64,000 nucleotides of DNA from Amoebidium appalachense (taxonomy: Eukaryota > Ichthyosporea). The translations under genes were made by a program, and so were the position numbers. Below are positions 47,424 to 64,000 of this stretch, in pieces. The DNA is taken from assembly GCA_963693365.1 (NCBI GenBank), contig CAVNZM010000008.1, positions 2,232,001-2,296,000 of the forward strand, in the 5' to 3' direction. Each line of letters begins with the position of its first letter. Positions within the stretch are counted from its first letter, which is position 1. The notes beneath the pieces were generated by a model, which made no database searches, had not been told where the DNA came from, and was given only the letters and a program-made list of their open reading frames with translations.

Positions 47424-48002
47424 GGAGGGTGGGGGAGGGGGGGGGGGGGGGGGGGTGAATGTATTGTAGAGCACGATATATACACACAATGAATGAGTGA
47501 CAACAGAGCGAAGACATTCCAAGGCATTAATTACACTGAGGACACACACTAAGAATGCATCATTCCTCCGGGGGGGGGGGGGGGGGGGAGGGAGGGAGGG
47601 AGCGGGGGGGTTGCCATATGGGAGTGGCAAAGATGCGACAACAACATAAATGAAAACACAACCGAAAAAAAAGCAATTGCACAAGAACTTATACACAGTC
47701 ATCTAGCAGACCCCTAGGTGTGTGTGTGTGTGTGTATGGGGGATGACTTACCAGAGTGGCACCGACGTTGAGGGCACCCAACATGTGGCTGTGCAGCTGA
47801 GGGAACACGATCTCACCACGAGTCATGCAGGCAAGAGACATCAGCTGCAGGGGGTGTGTGGTTAGTTGGGGTGGGTGTGTGTGGTTAAATGGAATACGGG
47901 GGTGTGGTTAGGTGTTGAGGGTGAGCGTGGTTGCTATGGTTGTTTCCTTGGGAATGGTGCGTGCGCGTGTGCATATGTGTGCATCCAGTAACTTAGAGAT
48001 GT

Positions 48003-48082
<80 letters not shown>

Positions 48083-48733
48083 ATGCGTGTGCCACTTGGT
48101 GAGACCGAAGCAGAAAGGTTAGGGAAGTAGGTCTCACCTCACGCTCACGTGCACCGAAGCCTTCGCACTCGCGGCTGAGCACACGACCATAAGCAAACTC
48201 AATCACAAGGGTCTCCATGTCGGGGTGGACGGCTGTAACGTGAACATAAGTATTCACTCGGGTATGGTTTGACCGAAAAAAAAAATTAAAAAAAAAATGA
48301 AAGAAATGTAAGGGAAAGAATCAATAAAAAAGGGCGAATACCTCTAGGAGAAGGAAAACAATGGCATCGCATGTGGGACGGAATGTAAAACGTACACTCG
48401 AAACGCTTAGAGTGAAGCGCATGTAGAACGCCAGTGGAAACATACACTCGAAATTAGAATGCCAGGTGGAAAGGAGGAATTTAGGGGGGGCTACCCGGGG
48501 AATAATACACGTGTGCCGGAGGGTAGTGGGGAGGGGGAGGAGGAGGGGAGGGGAGGACGGGAGGGGGGGGGGGGGGGGGGGCACGGCAACGCAAAGGCAC
48601 AAAAAGGACATGGAAATGTACATAGAGCCATGTCCGACCAAGACTAGGGCCCTACATGACCCAAAAGAGTGTGAGATATGGGCGGTGAGGGGCACTATAG
48701 CAGGCAGACGGGCAAGGAAAAGGGATGGTGTGT

Positions 48734-48764
<31 letters not shown>

Positions 48765-49605
48765 GGGGGGTCTTTTTTCATCAACGTACATCTGAGATTC
48801 TGGCGCAGCTTGTCATATGTGGTCTTGTAGATCTTGCCTAGAAGGTCACAGCCCGACTTGTAGTAGAGCGTGTAGTCTTTCTGCAACGGCACTGGGTGCT
48901 TAGCATCTGATGCACAGGAAAAACGAAAAACAAAAAAAGGGTGCAATATATAGCTAAAAGGGGTGCGGGGTATGTGAGTTTCGAACCGTTGGCCCCACAC
49001 TCACAAACAATCTGAGTTGGGCCGTGTGTATGGATACCTGCCTTAACTAGCAGCGAGTAACGTTAATTATTGGTTGTGTAAGACCAGTAAAAAGAAACAG
49101 GCAACAAAAACAAAAACTGCCGACAAGAAAGATTAAGGTGCGTGCGTGCGCGCGCGCTTGTGTGTGTGTGTGTGTGTTTATGTATGTGTGAATGTGTGTG
49201 TGTTTGTTTTTTGGGGTGGATAGAAATACCTGGAAGCGCTGTTTCTGTGCGTCCTCAGCAAAGTAGTCGATGGCACTCTTGTCCACACCAACCTCATGGA
49301 TCACCTCAAGGGCATTGACCGTCTTGTGCACACCCGCAAAGATCACTGCACACACAGGGGGTTAGCTGGATAAATCCACACACATTAACCGCACACACAT
49401 GCGGTTAGTGGGAGTGATTCCGCACACATTAATTGCATGTACAGGGGTTGGCTGGAGTAAATCTCAGCTAGCTGGCATCCATTCGTCTGAAATAACATGA
49501 AGAGCTCCGCAGACTATCATTTTGATCAGTATTGGCTAAGGGGTGCCATTGCAACAGGTTTTAAGCATAAGACTTGTCACACTTGTGATCACTACAGGGG
49601 TGGGG

Positions 49606-49637
<32 letters not shown>

Positions 49638-49922
49638 TGGGAGAGAGGGATGGAGAGAGCGAGAGAGAGAGAGAGAGGGAGGGAGGGAGGGGGCCTACGG
49701 GCTTCGAGCATAGCCTCCATGCCCAGGCGGTGGTATTGAGGAGGAAGGAAGCCCCAGTCACGTGCCACACGCTGTTGGAGGGAGGGGGAGGGGTCAGAAA
49801 CAAAGCAAACAGTTGTTGCTCCAAAGCAGAGGGTGAAAAACTAACCAGATTATTTGAAATGGAGGTCTGGTGGGAATAGTGGTGGCATGTGTGTGGGTGG
49901 CGGTGGCGGTGGGCGGCGGTGG

Positions 49923-49967
<45 letters not shown>

Positions 49968-49987
49968 GGGGATGTTGTTGTTGTTGC

Positions 49988-50061
<74 letters not shown>

Positions 50062-50465
50062 ATGAGGTTTTTGTGTGTGTATTGGCCGTTGGCCGCGGGG
50101 AGGGGGGAGGGGGGAGAGGGGGCACGTACGGTCAGGTTTCCGGCACTGGTGTGGGCACCAAGCATGGCCAGCAGACGCACAACATCGTTCACATTGTCCA
50201 CGGGGCGCAGGGGGAAGCGGGCGGCATGGGGGTGCTGGCTCAGAGGGCGGGCTGGAAGGGGTTAATTCCTGAGTTAGTGGGGTTGTGGAAAGAGCATACT
50301 CGTGCTACCAGGAGGGAAATGAAATGGTAAATCTACCCCCCCCTCCCCCCCCTTCCCCCCGTCTTTCCCCTCTCCCACCCCACAAACACACCCAATCTAC
50401 AAAGTATGCTTTTTCGCAAGAAATGGAAACTTCAAACGGCAGGAACTGTGTGTGTGTGTGTGGAA

Positions 50466-50498
<33 letters not shown>

Positions 50499-50899
50499 GT
50501 GGCATAAATGCATACTCTTTGAGGCGTCCATGGAGACGGAATGTGCCTCGAATGCAGCCTGGCTGAGACGTGTGCATTCATCGTTGCCGGTGCCATCAAA
50601 GTTCCACACGTACGGCAAGAGCTCCTTGTCCTCCTGGAAGTTGGTGCCCATCTCACGCCTGTGGTGGTTGCAATCAGTATCGTGGCATGTGGTGTGTGGT
50701 TGGACGCTGCATGGATGGAAGGACAAGGAAGAAAAAAAACAGGTTTCATCCGGAGGGAAGGGGGGGAAGGAGGCAGAGTGTTTACTGGGGGGGCCGGGGG
50801 GGGGGGGGGGGGGATTGAGAGCAGCAAGGAATAATGACATCAACACGAGAAAGTTATCACAAAACGATGAGAAGTGATTGCATGTGTGTGTATGAGCCA

Positions 50900-50975
<76 letters not shown>

Positions 50976-51164
50976 GGGCATACCACTTAGCAGCCTTCTT
51001 TGCAAGACCACCGACATTCATGTCCGACCACAGAGCATCGACCAGCGCCTGTGGAATGAGGCAACATGAGACCAGAATCGATAGAGTTAATGGACCCTGT
51101 ACCTGTATGCTAGTGGTCAAGAGTAGATGGGCCCACACGACAAATCGTGTATTCATTTACAGCC

Positions 51165-51196
<32 letters not shown>

Positions 51197-51892
51197 ACCT
51201 CCCGTTCCCTACATACTTTTTGGTTACTAAGGTTTCATTCCTCAACCTACTACCTTCTAACTTTTGGTAGTGATCAATACATAACGTCGCAATAGAACAG
51301 CAGGACCACGCAGTTGGTACTGATAATACACACACACACCTGTGCCGAGGTACCCCAGATCAAGTAGGTCTGATCAAGCACACCACGGCATTCGTCAACG
51401 GTTGCACCTGCGCGCAGAGCCTGGATGATGTTGGACTTGAACTGTGTGTGTGCGTGTGGTGTTAGTCGCATGGTAGGGAGACCACAGCTGTGAAAAGGGG
51501 GCACGGCACAGGGGGAGAATATGAAATTGGTGTGATGACGAGGAAAAAATTACTTTTTTTTATATCTTATTTACTATTTCATGGTTGGAAGGGGGTCGTG
51601 ATGTGATTGGAGGGGTGGGGTGGGGGTGTGGGGGGGGGGGGGGGGGGGGGGGAGGGATTGGGGGGGACGGAATGTGGTGAGAGACAGGTTTGCTGGCAGG
51701 GGTAAAGAGGGAGGGAGTGGGAAGTGAGAGCTGGGGGGGGGGGGGGGGGGGGAGGGGGGGGGGGGGGGGAGGGGAGGGGGGTCAGTTACCTGAGGGACGA
51801 CGACCTGACCAGCCATGCAGGCCAGAGTGACGAGCTGTGGGTGCCCCGTGAGGTCTGGTTAGTTGCATCCCCTGCAACATCATCGAGAGCTA

Positions 51893-51930
<38 letters not shown>

Positions 51931-52582
51931 CCGTAGCCAAAACCTAACAAGCGAGACAGAAAGGACCCGTTTATCCCGTAGTCGCCAAACTCAATACCTG
52001 TAACCCCGCCTCCCCCCTCCCCTCCCCACCTTTTCCCCCCTCCCCACACACTCACAAAAGTCTCCCCCACATGCAATTCAGTCTAATACTCGAAGGGCCC
52101 ATCCGGGACGATTCATTCTAGTTCCCCACACACTCACAAAAGTCTCCCCCACATGCAATTCAGTCTAATACTCGAAGGGCCCATCCGGGACGATTCATTC
52201 TAGTTCATGTTTGCATAATCTTGCACTCTCTTAGGCAAAGGGGTGGTGGCACACACAGAGAGGGAATCAGCCCAGTGCTATTGAATCATAGCACTGACCT
52301 GACTTTCACGCTGAGTAAGCACACCACGAGAGTGAATGCGGCCATAAACAAACTCGGTGATGAACCGGTCCACGGCAGGGTGGAGCATGCGCATCTTTTG
52401 ACGCATCCTGTGGATACTTTGAGTCAGCCAGCGCCATAGGAAGACTAAGAACATCAGTCATGCCAGTCTAAGAAATTTTGCAAAAAAGATGGATTGTTTG
52501 CCGATTGGAGAGAGAGTTGCATGCCTACAGAAAGCCACCATGCCTCAAATTGAGATAGTTTTCAGATCCGTCGGGCAGGGAT

Positions 52583-52623
<41 letters not shown>

Positions 52624-54798
52624 AGGGGGGAGGGTAAGATCAAGGCTGGGGTGGGGCTGGGGGGGGGGAAGGATGGGGTGGGGGGTAAGAATGTGCTACA
52701 GAATACCATATACACATTTTACGATGGAGAACACGGGGGGCAGGGGGGAGGGAGGGGGGGGGGGAGAGAGAGAGTTGCACAGTTGGTACACAACATAAGG
52801 CGGAGAGTGGATGTGTGAAATGGACACCCCCTGGGGGAGGGTTTGGGGGGCGGGGGGAGGGGGGAGGGGGGAGGGCAAGGGGAGGGGCTCACCTGACGTA
52901 TTGATGGCCATAGAGAGATTTCATAATGTCGATACCCTTCTTCACACGAGCATCGTGCGCCTCACCGGCGGTCTTGAAACCGCTGTTGTTTTCCTAGGGA
53001 TCGAAAACATTATATTGTGAGTGACAAACTATAATGGCCCAACAACAAGAGAAAGTGTAATTTACTTGTTTTAGCCCCCCCCCCCCCCCCTCCCCGGAAG
53101 AGAAAAAGAGAAAGTAGGGCGATCGAATCGTCTCAGGGGATGATAGCGCAGCCAACCGAGCCCCCCCCCCCCCCCCCCCCCCCCTTCCCCCTTCCCCCCT
53201 CCGCCAGATGGGGTAACCCCCATTCACATACGAGTACATAGCTCAGCGGCACGTACCGGAGTATCATAGAAAGGGGTGCAGGGATCCAGAACTGCAGCCT
53301 TGGCCACACCGATTTTCTTCACCTGTAGAGGATTTAGACCGTGTTACAATCGGACTCTTCGCCAAATAGCTACCTGCGTTCACATGACTTTGCACCAACC
53401 ACAATCTTTGTGGCAAGGCATTCCATAACTCACTACAATTTACACATAAGCCAACATGATCAACATAATGTCACTTCTAAATACCTCCAATTTAATCAGA
53501 ATGCAATAAGTTGTGATGCTTCATGATAGAGGTTCCATGGATTCACGGGATGCATACCGAAGCAAGGGAGTTGAGGGTTCGGGGAATGCCCGAGAAGATA
53601 AGATTGTGGAGAATGGTCTCTAGACCCTTGTGATGGGAGTCCTCGGACAGGAAGCACTGTGGGGGGATATTAAAGTCAGTAAAATGTGGTAATAGGTATG
53701 CGAGGCTGAGAGTATGAAAGGTCGAAGGACAGGGGATGTTGGGGATGGGGGAGAGAGGAGAGGGAAGGGTAAGTGGCCAACCGGGGGAGGAGGGGAGAGG
53801 AGTGGGGGGAGGGGGGTAAGGTGGGTGATGGTGAGAATTTGGATGTGTGTAAGAAGCTCGAGAGCTGTGTGTGCGTACAATTCAATGTGGCTGTGTGATA
53901 GGCGCGCTAGGGTTGTGGCGGTTGATTTTGAAGTGGCTCGTAAAGGCCTGTGGGGGCCAAAGGAGGCAGAGGGGAAAGCATCCTAGAGGGGAAACGGTGG
54001 AGTTTATTGCGGGAAGGTGTTTGGGGTGGGGGGCGGGGGGAAGGGGGGGGGCACAGGGGTGGGGTGGGGTGGGTGGGTGGGGCGGTTGGGCGAGGAATGC
54101 GTCAAAAGTCAACAGTTGTTCACAGTGAGACTCACCCAGTCAAGAGTTACGTTGCTCATGTTACCAGCAGCCGTGTTGCCGGCAATGAAGGTAAGGATTC
54201 GGAGCTCATCAGACAAAGTTGGCACTGTCAGTTAAACCAACGTTAGATACCTCGAAAATATTAATACCAAGGGTAGTTAGTAGTCACTTGTGCACCTAAT
54301 GAGAAAAGATCCCCGGGTTGAATGCAGTTGTAAGCAGTAGAACCAGTGACATTTCCCGCCAAGCCTCTAGCCAAGCTCCACCATAGTCCCACCAGAGCAC
54401 GGTACCTGAGGGAAGCCGCCCATCCAGCCAGGGGTGTCTGACATATTTGGCCTTCTCGTTCTCCCTGACCTTTCCGATGTCATGGATGCCGATGTTGAAG
54501 GAGGCCCTCTGCATGACTGCTGTGGCAGCCAGAGGCAAGGCATTCCTTGCGGCCTGAGGAAGGCACAATGAGAAACTTTATAATATGTGCATTTTGAAGA
54601 ATACAGTTTATTCTGCAATCTTTCCCTGGCCAAAATAAAATCTAGGCATTGTCTCCTAAATCAGCCCCAGGTAGGTGGGGGCAGCAGAAAACAGTTACCC
54701 ATTCTGAGGTGCAAAGAGATGGATGGTGTTTACGTGTGCTTGCAACTTATTAGTCTTGGGATCCGTTTCAAGAAAGCAAGAGGTGGACGGGGCGGGGG

Positions 54799-54863
<65 letters not shown>

Positions 54864-54972
54864 AGAACCAAGAGGGAGATCCTCGAGACATAACAACCCG
54901 AGGGAGCAGTGACCGTACCTGTATGGCCACCGGGGCCAGTGTTGGCAGGATCGCGCTTGCTGCTGAAAACAT
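47228..54972 (-). CDS. Internally duplicated carboxymuconolactone decarboxylase-like protein (18 exons)
   Basis: Exons 5' to 3': 54972-54919, 54553-54406, 54224-54136, 53656-53558, 53322-53257, 52993-52893, 52407-52299, 51834-51790, 51441-51340, 51048-50984, 50658-50516, 50251-50130, 49771-49699, 49345-49230, 48898-48790, 48232-48138, 47844-47752, 47344-47228. GT-AG and phases agree; 1746 nt, 581 residues. Two halves align. Each ends in a CMD/AhpD-like fold: FITEFVYG, LVTLACMAG, IIQALRAGATVDECRGVLDQ in the first and LVIEFAYG, LMSLACMTR, MLGALNVGATLNDVRSTLDL in the second. Each is preceded by a weaker CMD-like helical module (LTFIAGNTAAGN; LLAMLGAHTSAGN). The CxxC pair of peroxidase-type AhpD is absent, so it is nearer the decarboxylase branch, with unknown substrate. 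The Ala/Arg-rich, acid-free first 35 residues resemble a mitochondrial presequence. The acceptors of exons 15 and 18 were chosen for phase and alignment between halves. Confidence 0.8.
47395..47530 (-). repeat. Poly-G tract with SINE-like sequence in last CMD intron
   Basis: Two G runs followed by gaatgtattgtagagcacga, matching the family tail in minus orientation (poly-C). Divergent copy. Confidence 0.4.
48005..48080. repeat. (GT)n microsatellite in CMD-like gene intron
   Basis: Perfect GT run of about 75 bp, so CA on the sense strand. Confidence 0.95.
49924..50058. repeat. Poly-G run plus (GT)n in CMD-like gene intron
   Basis: About 42 G (49925-49966), a short ttgttgttgttg stretch and a GT run of about 70 bp, in the intron between exons 12 and 13. 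Confidence 0.95.
52041..52204. repeat. Exact 82-bp tandem duplication in CMD-like gene intron
   Basis: The 82-bp block beginning tccccacacactcacaaaag at 52041 is repeated without visible change at 52123. Being non-repetitive sequence, this indicates a recent duplication, or an assembly artefact. Confidence 0.92.
52683..52735 (-). repeat. SINE-like tail fragment in CMD-like gene intron
   Basis: After a G-rich tract comes gaatgtgctacagaatacca then acacattttacgatgg, matching the family core in minus orientation at low similarity. Confidence 0.35.
54800..54862. repeat. 63-base uninterrupted G run
   Basis: The longest homopolymer in the window, in the first coding intron of the CMD-like gene (C on the sense strand). 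Confidence 0.95.
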
Positions 54973-55293
54973 TTTCTGCAAGGAAAAAAGTTAACTCGGA
55001 AACCCAAACCCCTTATGGTTCTTTTTGCTGGCCCCGCTTGGAGCTTGTGCTCACAATTGTGTGCCTGATGCAAAGAGACCCACACAGTAGGCTACTTCGA
55101 ACTGCAATTAGCACTCATCATGCTGAGAGTTGCGGCTAACATAACGTAGCTCAGAGGCATATATTTACCCAAAAAACATTTAACTTTCATGCAGTTTCCA
55201 GACCACAAACAAAGGAACAACACCAGCACAAAACCCACCTAAACAGAGAACACAGCTCTAGCTGGTGTCTGTCACGGGGGCGGTGATCGCCTG

Positions 55294-55301
55294 TATTTAT
55301 A
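55294..55301 (-). promoter_or_regulatory. TATA box of CMD-like gene
   Basis: TATAAATA on the minus strand. About 60 bp downstream is a good donor (TTTAG|GTGGGT at 55239/55238), and the acceptor ttgcag sits 3 bases before the ATG, so a 5' UTR intron of about 260 bp (55238-54976) is likely. Confidence 0.5.
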
Positions 55302-56792
55302 GCATGGATTTTGAAGCATGACCCTTGCTGTGATTGGCTAAATCCAAATATGGACTAATATCGACAATTTCTGATTGGATTACATATTTGTTTCCAAATA
55401 TGGCAGGTTCTCTCTGGCCTGGTATGTTCCATGGCCGCAAACCAGAGACATTAGTCTGCGCCTATTGACGTCATTTTGATATGCCATCTCTGTCAGACTA
55501 AAGTCGCTGACTTTAGAACATATGTCATAGAGTCTGTATTGTGGGCCTTTGGAGCACGGCTTTCCCTCCCAAGACCTTGTTCCCTCCCCGCGGGCTTTTG
55601 AAAGTTTTGCTTACGTATACCTTCTTCGAAGGCTTCGTTGCCCACGCACAAACAAAACCTTTTACAGTAAACTTGCACTTACTTGCCGTTGAAGCCACGT
55701 TTGGCCATGAGCCTATGGCCCGGTTGTGCTCCACAGCGGCGGTTTTTGATAAATAGAGCGAAAGGAAGAGTCTAGACTCTAACATTGGCTTTACACCAAA
55801 ACACTCAGGTGCCTGTCTGGTCTTCCCATTACCAATTACCGTCCCTCTCTCCCCCCCTCTCCCCCTCTCCCCCCCCGTTCCCTCCTCCACTTGTCCAACC
55901 GAGAGCTGAGAGCCAACCTGTAAATAAAATAGCCGATAGATACACTTGTGCTCCGTACATCATAGTAAACCGGACAGTTGCTCTATGTAGGTACATTTTC
56001 ACCGACACATGGTTGATGCATCGTCTGCTTTAGAAACACACCACGCCTTTTTCTGCGGAGCCCTCCAAAATACAGCTTTGCGTTTAGTCAGCTGGACGGT
56101 TGGCAATCCACTTGTTCCTTGATGGGTACTAAATGCATGGGCTAGAATGTCTCGGGTCATCATCGGTACCTCCAGCATTTTTCATCTGTCACTTCAGCAG
56201 TGGAGCATGAGGCTCATTAATTATGAGTATATGCCCTCTCCGGCTCTAGAATTTCTTCATTGTAAAGGGAAAGCAGACCCGCTGCCTATACACATACAGC
56301 TCATACGGCCATATACCGACGTGTTTTTTACATAGCGCTAGCTCTTAGTGCACGTGTACTCTTGCACGTCGTTAATCAAATGGAAAAACATCTTTGAAAA
56401 ATGGTTGTCATTCTTAGCCTGATACTCAGTTCGTGTAGACGTGTACATGTGGCACTGTAGAACCGGAACTGCGGGCTGATATTTAGCCCCTTGTTTCGAC
56501 CCGTCGGTTGTATACTGCCAGTAGTACAGCTATCGATCGTTAATTGTGGCCTGCAGGTCGTCACAATATGTATAGCCTGTGAGCACGTACAATAAAGGTT
56601 AAAAGAAGAAGAACACAAGGTATCTTTATCAGCCAGCTGGCATTTACGTACGTGCAGAAGACCTCATTGCTTGCAGGTTTCTAAACTTTCAACCGTGCAA
56701 GGCACAGCAGGCAGGGCAGGCTGCTAACACGTACTGACGTGTTGCCGCACGTGCGACGTTTTAACATCTACTTAGGCGGCCCTTTTAAGTAA

Positions 56793-56827
<35 letters not shown>

Positions 56828-56931
56828 CCGCCTCAGTAGGTGGTAGGGCAGGCTGGCAGGGCAAGGCACAGCCAGCTGGCGGATTTGCGTAAATCACCAT
56901 AGACTTCAAGGACAATCAACTCCCCCTAGAC
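55302..56931. other. Intergenic region upstream of the CMD-like gene
   Basis: No gene recognised. Mostly ordinary sequence with no long G/C runs, unlike the rest of the window. An A run lies at 56793-56820. The 12-mer cagccagctggc occurs on both sides of it at about 56631 and 56870. Confidence 0.5.
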
Positions 56932-57432
56932 ATGCGTCATCATCATAGTGTGAATATGAATAGTTTCAAGTCTATGGCTGATAGATATCTTTTTACTCTA
57001 CGTGTTGAGTCCCTTCCGGTGTTAGGACCGCACAAACACCAACTACTAGTAGCCTATATGGCGGATACGGTTAGAGAGTCTCGTTCATACATAGATTCGT
57101 TTATTCGTAATGTGGTGTGGTGTAAAAACGCAAAGATGATTATGGCTTGGCGGTGTAATCGGTTTCTGGTGTCTCCTGCTCGTATGTGTAATATGTGTGG
57201 GGGGCGGTTTACTCGCGGCTGCATATCTATCAATAAATGCAACCTGTTAGCTAATGTATTAGAACCGGAGGTTATTGGCGGTTTTATTCTCTTTTCTTCA
57301 TCTCTTCCTCAATATATCCGTTTTAAGATGACTATCCTAGATCACCTTATTAATGCTGCACAGTATGATATTGTGATCCGGTGCCTTAACTTTCTGTCGG
57401 AGCTACCGATGCTAGCATCTGCTTACCCATAA
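56932..57432 (+). pseudogene. Retroelement-like ORF relic (LINE-type C-terminal tail?)
   Basis: A 166-residue frame with normal amino-acid complexity but AT-rich codon use unlike neighbouring genes. Residues about 84-101 read ARMCNMCGGRFTRGCISINK, then C: a CxxC followed by a third and fourth cysteine, which recalls the zinc-knuckle-like tails after the reverse transcriptase of some LINE elements. Next comes a segment ILDHLINAAQYD. No reverse transcriptase motif is found upstream and no terminal tail or target duplication is clear. It might instead be a small unknown gene. Confidence 0.35.
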
Positions 57433-58703
57433 TATGTAATAGGGGTGTCAGATCCTACGATGGCGCTCATTGTTGCCTAGCATGTACATATGTCACTGGC
57501 TGCATTTGATTGGCTGTGCTGGAAAACGCAGTAGGCCGTCGAATGTGGCTGGGCCTCCGGCAATGTCCACGCAATAAAAAGTGTGTAAACCCCATCATCA
57601 AGCGCTGCGCAGAGCACTATTGTAAAGCCTCGCGGTTTAGTTGAAGGGCAAGTAATATAGTGCACATGTATGTACCGCGACAGGAAGACATTTCAGATGG
57701 CATGAACTAATATTAGTTATGGTTATAGATCAAACCGTGCATCACCATTTTGCGACCAGCTAGCATCTGGCTGTGGAGGCTTGGTTTTGATGGTCCTAGG
57801 TCAAGTTGCAGACTAGCACAAAACGAACAAGATTCACGTTGCAAGTGTTCAAATCAAAATCAACGCACTCCAGACCTGATAGAAGATCGCAGCAGTAGGG
57901 GACCTGCACGTTTGAAACTAGGCACGCTGCATCTGCCTTGTTTCAGTAGATGCTTATACAAGCACTGCACAGAAAGCTGATTAGGAACAAGAATTCAGTC
58001 GAACACTTCGGCCAGTGTTTCCTTTTGGTGTAGGTTGATCCGAGGAGCAGGTAGGGCAGGGGTATGCTTAGTGTATAGCCTTCCCACGTGGAGATGATGA
58101 AAGACAAGGGCCTTAATATTTCGGCAACATGACTTCTTCATAGCAGCGAACGGCAAACAAAGAAAATGGTATGGGGCATGTGTCGGGCATTGCGTGAATG
58201 TGGTCTTGTGTGTGGAGGTGTACTTGCGGGTGTCATGTTGTCATGTGTACACTCACCTTCATGTGTGGCACGTGTGTGTGTGTGTGTGTGCATGTGTGCG
58301 TGTGTGTGCGTGCAAGTGCGCACGTGTGTGTGCGCGCGTGTGTGCGCGCCGTCGGTGTGTGTGTGTGTGCACACAGATGGGACAACGGGGCTTGTATGTG
58401 GGTTATGTGCTTAAAAGGGGCTGTGTTGCTGGTTTGCTATGTTGAAGTGGGTGTGGGCACGCTGTTTGAGATGGCTTGTGCATGTGTGCATTTTGCCCCT
58501 TCATGGTTGCACTACCGTAAGTGCAGGTGTTTGTGTGCGTGCTTGGAAAACACCTTTCCTGTGTGGGTGCACTGCGTGTGACAGTGTTGTTGTGTGCAAG
58601 AATGTGTTGCTTGGAAATGCTTGCATGTGTATGTGGTCCACATGGTCCCCGCCTTCGTTCGGGTTGTCTCTTAGCTTAATGTTGCCGCCCCTTCCCTTTT
58701 ATC

Positions 58704-58737
<34 letters not shown>

Positions 58738-58885
58738 ACACACACACACCCTCTCAACCACTGATTTGGGTCATGGCAGGAAACAAAATCTTAAAACTCG
58801 GAAGCTCCGTTTGAACTTCTGAAACAATGCACTGGGACTGCTATGCTGGTAAACGTTCTAACTTTTTTTGGTGTTTCATTATCAG
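57433..58885. other. Region before first recognised ankyrin exon
   Basis: No exon was identified with confidence. GT/GC-rich sequence (58270-58375) and a 36-base C run (58706-58737) are intron-like and probably lie within the ankyrin gene or its 5' flank. Confidence 0.45.
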
Positions 58886-63903
<5,018 letters not shown>

Positions 63904-64000
63904 GTATCCCCCCCCCCCCCCCCCCCCCTCCCCACCCACCCACCCCCACCCGCTATGTTTGTTGCCCTGCTTGCTCAGGGCACGCAGGGACACGCAGCAC

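Noticed and set aside
56631-56885. Target-site duplication around the A run at 56793
   Set aside because: The shared 12-mer lies well away from the A run on both sides, and the intervening sequence has no element-like ends.

Overview
The window comes from a nuclear genome of a unicellular or simple eukaryote. The evidence is several genes split by GT-AG introns, the standard genetic code, a nuclear-encoded complex I subunit, a PP1/TFIIS-type nuclear regulator, calcium-binding EGF repeats and ankyrin repeats. Introns and spacers are packed with long poly-G/poly-C runs (the longest is about 63 G at 54800-54862), GT/CA and CT microsatellites and minisatellites, while exons are GC-balanced and clean. 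I cannot place the lineage from sequence alone. Most long open frames here are translations of these simple repeats and are not genes.

Layout. 2484-11162 (-) is an 8-exon PNUTS-like PP1 regulator. Divergent from it at 12080-12529 (+) is a single-exon NDUFA12 (complex I). 15599-23481 (+) is a 16-exon methylenetetrahydrofolate reductase gene, complete and in phase throughout. 26000-45390 holds a direct segmental duplication of about 8-9 kb. Each unit carries a secreted EGF-repeat gene on the minus strand: 28415-30634 is intact, and 40717-43187 is a decayed copy with frame lesions and lost cysteines. The second unit also contains two LTR-type insertions with 4-bp target duplications (37144-37922 and 39314-40078), both absent from the first unit. 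47228-54972 (-) is an 18-exon gene for an internally duplicated carboxymuconolactone decarboxylase-like protein. 56932-57432 is an AT-richer retroelement-like relic. 58886 to the window end (+) is a partial ankyrin-repeat gene in which the first three exons found are each exactly one 33-residue repeat.

The genes are unrelated housekeeping and accessory functions (one-carbon metabolism, respiration, transcription/phosphatase control, secreted matrix-type protein), so no operon-like cooperation is implied. The most novel material is in the repeats. One is a dispersed SINE-like family that ends in poly-C (poly-G on the other strand), with a GTACTTCGTAC core and one near-identical pair of about 440 bp carrying tRNA-like promoter boxes. 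Another is an LTR that appears to contain the start of its own Gag reading frame. Exon boundaries were reconstructed by hand from splice consensus, phase and family similarity; no alignment program was run.
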